From contig JBEKNT010000308.1 of assembly GCA_049522565.1 (NCBI GenBank), positions 1 through 8,321 on the forward strand: 8,321 bases of DNA, written 5' to 3'. The notes beneath the pieces were generated by a model. It made no database searches, was not told the DNA's origin, and was given only the letters and a program-made list of their open reading frames with translations. A program made the translations under genes and the position numbers. Below, one piece after another: positions 5,817 through 8,321 of this stretch. Each line of letters begins with the position of its first letter. Positions within the stretch are counted from its first letter, which is position 1. Source of the DNA: JASHVB01 sp049522565. GTDB taxonomy: Bacteria; Pseudomonadota; Alphaproteobacteria; Acetobacterales; Acetobacteraceae.

Positions 5817-6407
5817 TCAGATATTCTTCCATTGTTCGCTGCTGACGTATTCGCCGTAGGTCATGTTCGGGATGTAGAACTGTGTCCCGCCACCAGGCAG
5901 ATTCCCGCCTTTTCCGGCTTTCTCGACGGCCGCGTTTCGCTTGCTGTCCGCGGGATTACCAACCCGCTTCATCCCCTTGAAGCGGCCGAACCAGCCGGTA
6001 ACCGGTTTCGCGAGTTGGATCTGGAGTACCCAGGACAGGTCACTCCAGTCTTCCATGATCACCGAGGTTAACCGGCCCCATTCGCGAAAGCTGACACCGA
6101 GCAGCGCGGCCAGCTTCATCCGCTCGGCAAGGCCACCATCATTTTTGTAGGGCAGAACCGGAGACCACCACGGGCTTATCACGAAATCCGCCGGCGGCGG
6201 ATTTGGCTGTTGCCACCGCCACGTCGCGCCGCCGGCGAACTTATAAAGCAGCATGCCGGCGGGAAGCAGATCCTTGGTCGGCTCTCCGGTATCGGTTTTG
6301 AAGGCGTCGGCGACCGTTGTTACCGGCACCGCACCAGGCCTGCTGGTAACGATAGCCCCGATACCGTTGGCTCCCGACCAGTTCAAGCCGTCGTTGAGGG
6401 ATGGCAT
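5817..6407 (-). CDS. Hypothetical protein, 196 residues, possible ART-like fold
   Basis: I do not recognise this protein. The start at 6407 has AGAGGA 9 nt upstream on the minus strand; an in-frame start at 6599 would add an Arg/Pro-rich stretch that does not look coded. The product has no signal peptide or membrane segment. The N-terminus 'MPSLNDGLNWSGANGIGA' is followed by 'LPAGMLLYKF' (48-57), 'FVISPWWSPVLPY' (75-87), a Trp-rich middle ('REWGRLTSVIMEDWSDLSWV', 108-127), a basic linker (about 143-167) and 'PGGGTQFYIPN' (171-181). The order L-Y-K/R, S-x-W-W-[ST], G-G-x-Q-x-x-I-P loosely recalls ADP-ribosyltransferase-like toxin domains. This is pattern memory, not a proven match. No immunity-like partner or secretion gene is visible. 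Codon use is less GC-biased than the core operon, consistent with acquired DNA. Confidence 0.6.
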   Translation of the reverse strand: MPSLNDGLNWSGANGIGAIVTSRPGAVPVTTVADAFKTDTGEPTKDLLPAGMLLYKFAGGATWRWQQPNPPPADFVISPWWSPVLPYKNDGGLAERMKLAALLGVSFREWGRLTSVIMEDWSDLSWVLQIQLAKPVTGWFGRFKGMKRVGNPADSKRNAAVEKAGKGGNLPGGGTQFYIPNMTYGEYVSSEQWKNI

Positions 6408-6666
6408 GCTACGTTGTCCTCTGCTGAGACCCGCGTCGGGGGCCTGATGAAGCCGGCTGTTGCGTTGGATTCGTCGCGTTGGCCGGTCACCCGATTCTGG
6501 CGTCGGATCGGCGGCAGGTGCCGGCTTGAGGAGTGTCGGGAGAGAGAACGCCGGCACAGTAACGCGCAGTCGCGTGCAGCGATAGCCCGCATTTCTCATA
6601 CTGGCGAGTAGACCGGGACCAACATTGCGACTTCCGACAGCGTTTCATAGGGCCCCGCCCCTCCGG

Positions 6667-6693
6667 CCATATGAGCGCCGGCCTCTCATATGG
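6667..6693. promoter_or_regulatory. Perfect 9-bp inverted repeat, candidate operator
   Basis: CCATATGAG (6667-6675) and CTCATATGG (6685-6693) are perfectly inverted around a 9-nt GC-rich spacer. Each arm holds the self-complementary core CATATG. AT-rich arms in a GC-rich setting inside a divergent intergenic gap suggest a binding site for a dimeric regulator. It could instead be a hairpin or the end of a small repeat. No regulator gene is visible. Confidence 0.5.
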
Positions 6694-7021
6694 AACCCCA
6701 CCCCGCCCATGTTCCTGCAACGCCTATGGGGCGCCCCCTCGCCATGACGGTGGGGCCGCGTCGATGAGTCAGCCTTTCGGGCTCCTGGTACAACGCGGAC
6801 CAGGCCGAGCGCCGCGACGGGCCACGACGCAGTCTGCTTGATGCTGCATCCCGACCCGCCGCCCCCTGTGCGCGAAGCGCGACAATGGCGGCCTTCGTGG
6901 CCCTCCGTGGCTCGCCGCCCGCGCCGTGGTAAAAGCCTGTCTCGCCATACGCATCGCTGACGGCCGGCGAGACCTGCGCAGGCAAAGCCCCGGTACCCCG
7001 GTGCCGCAACAAATTTGCTGA

Positions 7022-7035
7022 CGGACCGCGGTCCG
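7022..7035. promoter_or_regulatory. 14-nt perfect palindrome next to the flavoprotein RBS
   Basis: CGGACCGCGGTCCG is fully self-complementary and its last base is the first G of the GGGAGA ribosome binding site (7035-7040). As DNA it could be a repressor operator; in RNA the arms leave almost no loop, so an intramolecular hairpin would need to open its centre. Confidence 0.4.
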
Positions 7036-7046
7036 GGAGAGTCGAC

Positions 7047-8321
7047 ATGACCGAGAAGACGGATGTTTCACGTCGGGACCTGGTCCTGAACGCGACGGCC
7101 GCGGCGGTGGCAACCGGCACGCTCGCCGCGCCCAGCCCGGCCTCGGCCCAGGCGGCACTGCTCCCCGCCAGGTGGACCCACGAGGCGGATGTGGTGGTGA
7201 TCGGCGCCGGCGCCATGGGCCTGACATCGGCGATCGCGGCGCGCGAAGCCGGCGCATCGGTGATCGTCGTCGAAGCGGAACAGCATATCGGCGGCCACGC
7301 GATCACCAGCGGCGGCAATGTTCCGCTGGGCGGCGGCACCAGCGCGCAGAAGCAGCATGGCATCGCCGACTCGCCCGACCTGCTGTTCCACGACCTCACC
7401 GACTGGTCGGTGGTCGAACCCAACGGCTTTCCCGATTACCGTTATAATGATCGCGAGATCATCCGCGCCTTCGCCGACCACAGCGCCGCGACTTACGAAT
7501 GGCTGGTCGCGCATGGGGTGATCTTCGTGGACCAGGCGCCGGATGCACGCGGCGGCAATGCAGTCGGCAACTCGGTGCCGCGGGAGATGCACGCCGCGGT
7601 GATGGACTGGCCCATGGTGCAGACCGGCAAACCAGCCGATCCGGCGGTGCAGGCCACCACGTCCTCGGGCAACGGGCTGATGCGCCCGCTGGAAGCCGCG
7701 GCGGCGAAAGCCGGCGTGCAGACCCTGCTGGAGCACAGGATGGTCGCGCTGTATCGGCAGGCTCCGCATGCGGGCCCGGTCCTGGGTATCGCGGTGGATC
7801 ATAACGGGACGCGGCTCGCCATCCGGGCGCGCAAGGCGGTGATCGTCGGCACCGGGGGTTCGACCGGCAACGTGAATTTCCGCCGCATGGCCGATCCGCG
7901 CCTGACCGAGGAATATTGCGGCCTGTCGGGCATGCCGTGGTCGGACCAGGACGCCAGCGGCGAGATCGCCGCCATGGCGATCGGCGCCTCGCTATGGGGC
8001 TTCTATAACCAGACCGGCGAGTTCGGCTTCAACCTGACCAAGCCCGGCACCATCGGCTGCCAATACGGTTACCAAAATCTCCAGTGGATGCCGGGGAGTT
8101 CGGTGTTCGATCGGGCCCGGGCCACGGGTCTGCGGGTGCGCGACTGGCAGGACGCGATCATGGTGAACATGCTGGGCCAGCGGTTCTACGACGAAACCGG
8201 ACTGGGGTTCACCACCAACAACTACAACGCGATCAATCCGTACACGCCGGGTAGCTGGCTGAACGCGAAGAACGTGACCTTCAAGCCGAACAACTGGCTC
8301 AACGCCGCGATGGCCGGGATC
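7047..8321 (+). CDS. Tat-exported FAD-binding oxidoreductase (fumarate reductase/flavocytochrome c type), 5' part
   Basis: The frame starts at ATG 7047 with GGGAGA 6 nt upstream and stays open to the window end, giving 425 residues without a stop. The N-terminus has a twin-arginine signal, 'SRRDLVLNATAAAVATG' (8-24), with a likely cleavage site after 'ASA' (32-34) or 'AQA' (34-36), so the protein should be exported folded to the periplasm. The FAD Rossmann motif 'VIGAGAMG' is at 51-58, with the ribose-binding acidic residue E76 at the end of the second strand, then 'IGGHAITSGGN' (81-91). A second FAD signature, 'VIVGTGGSTGN' (265-275), and 'GQRFYDE' (377-383) fit FAD_binding_2 family members related to fumarate reductases, urocanate reductases and 3-ketosteroid dehydrogenases. 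No haem-binding CxxCH is seen in this part. The substrate cannot be told from the sequence. Regulation may involve the palindromes upstream. Confidence 0.88.
   Translation, partial: MTEKTDVSRRDLVLNATAAAVATGTLAAPSPASAQAALLPARWTHEADVVVIGAGAMGLTSAIAAREAGASVIVVEAEQHIGGHAITSGGNVPLGGGTSAQKQHGIADSPDLLFHDLTDWSVVEPNGFPDYRYNDREIIRAFADHSAATYEWLVAHGVIFVDQAPDARGGNAVGNSVPREMHAAVMDWPMVQTGKPADPAVQATTSSGNGLMRPLEAAAAKAGVQTLLEHRMVALYRQAPHAGPVLGIAVDHNGTRLAIRARKAVIVGTGGSTGNVNFRRMADPRLTEEYCGLSGMPWSDQDASGEIAAMAIGASLWGFYNQTGEFGFNLTKPGTIGCQYGYQNLQWMPGSSVFDRARATGLRVRDWQDAIMVNMLGQRFYDETGLGFTTNNYNAINPYTPGSWLNAKNVTFKPNNWLNAAMAGI

Larger units (their letters stand above)
6408..7046. other. Divergent intergenic region with palindromes, no gene seen
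   Basis: The region separates the minus-strand orphan gene from the plus-strand flavoprotein, so it should hold both promoters. Frames crossing it translate to Arg/Pro/Ala-rich low-complexity sequence without ribosome binding sites. It holds the inverted repeat at 6667-6693 and the palindrome at 7022-7035. No convincing -35/-10 pair was found for either gene. Confidence 0.55.

Noticed and set aside
6408..6599. N-terminal extension of the 196-residue protein to ATG 6599
   Set aside because: The extra 64 residues are Arg/Pro-rich with no ribosome binding site, while ATG 6407 has AGAGGA at good spacing.
6686..7802. Minus-strand frames opposite the flavoprotein start
   Set aside because: They overlap a gene with a clear Tat signal and FAD motifs and show only low-complexity translations.
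1..8321. CRISPR array, tRNA, rRNA, complete insertion sequence or integrase
   Set aside because: No regularly spaced direct repeats, cloverleaf-like sequence, rRNA-like stretch or transposase/integrase motif was found on reading both strands.

Overview
The window reads as chromosomal DNA of a high-GC alphaproteobacterium, most plausibly Rhodospirillales/Acetobacteraceae. The evidence is the gene order miaB-phoH-ybeY-corC, strong G/C preference at third codon positions in that block, and the residue style of the encoded proteins. No rRNA, tRNA, CRISPR array, intact insertion sequence or replication origin was seen.

Layout. (1) Positions 1-372 hold the 3' end of a plus-strand gene whose product ends in a PD-(D/E)XK nuclease-like domain of a kind I associate with large defence-type proteins. 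(2) Positions 373-903 have no convincing gene but hold at least two hairpins and a possible -35 element. (3) Positions 904-4688 are a tight plus-strand operon with overlapping ends: MiaB (tRNA methylthiotransferase), a PhoH/YbeZ-family ATPase, YbeY (rRNA maturation endonuclease) and CorC (CBS-domain protein). A short GC-rich hairpin sits exactly at the phoH/ybeY junction. (4) A strong 11-bp hairpin of REP-like type follows corC. The lnt gene often found next in this cluster is not there. (5) Positions 4926-5293 on the minus strand hold the frameshifted, truncated 5' end of an acetyl-CoA hydrolase/transferase-family gene. (6) Positions 5817-6407 on the minus strand encode an unrecognised 196-residue protein, with weak motif hints of an ADP-ribosyltransferase-like fold. 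(7) The 639-bp divergent gap before the last gene carries a perfect 9-bp inverted repeat with CATATG cores and a perfect 14-nt palindrome next to a ribosome binding site. (8) From 7047 to the window end runs the 5' part of a Tat-exported FAD-binding oxidoreductase of the fumarate reductase/flavocytochrome c type.

The four core genes plausibly act together in translation quality: MiaB modifies tRNA, YbeY and its PhoH-like partner act in 16S rRNA maturation and ribosome quality control, and CorC travels with them by conserved synteny. The operon is flanked on the left by a possible defence gene and on the right by decayed and orphan genes, so both edges look like accessory or rearranged DNA. 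The most interesting items are the hairpin embedded in the ybeY start region, the orphan 196-residue protein, and the two regulatory-looking palindromes upstream of the flavoprotein. I see no clear multi-gene novel system in the part visible here.
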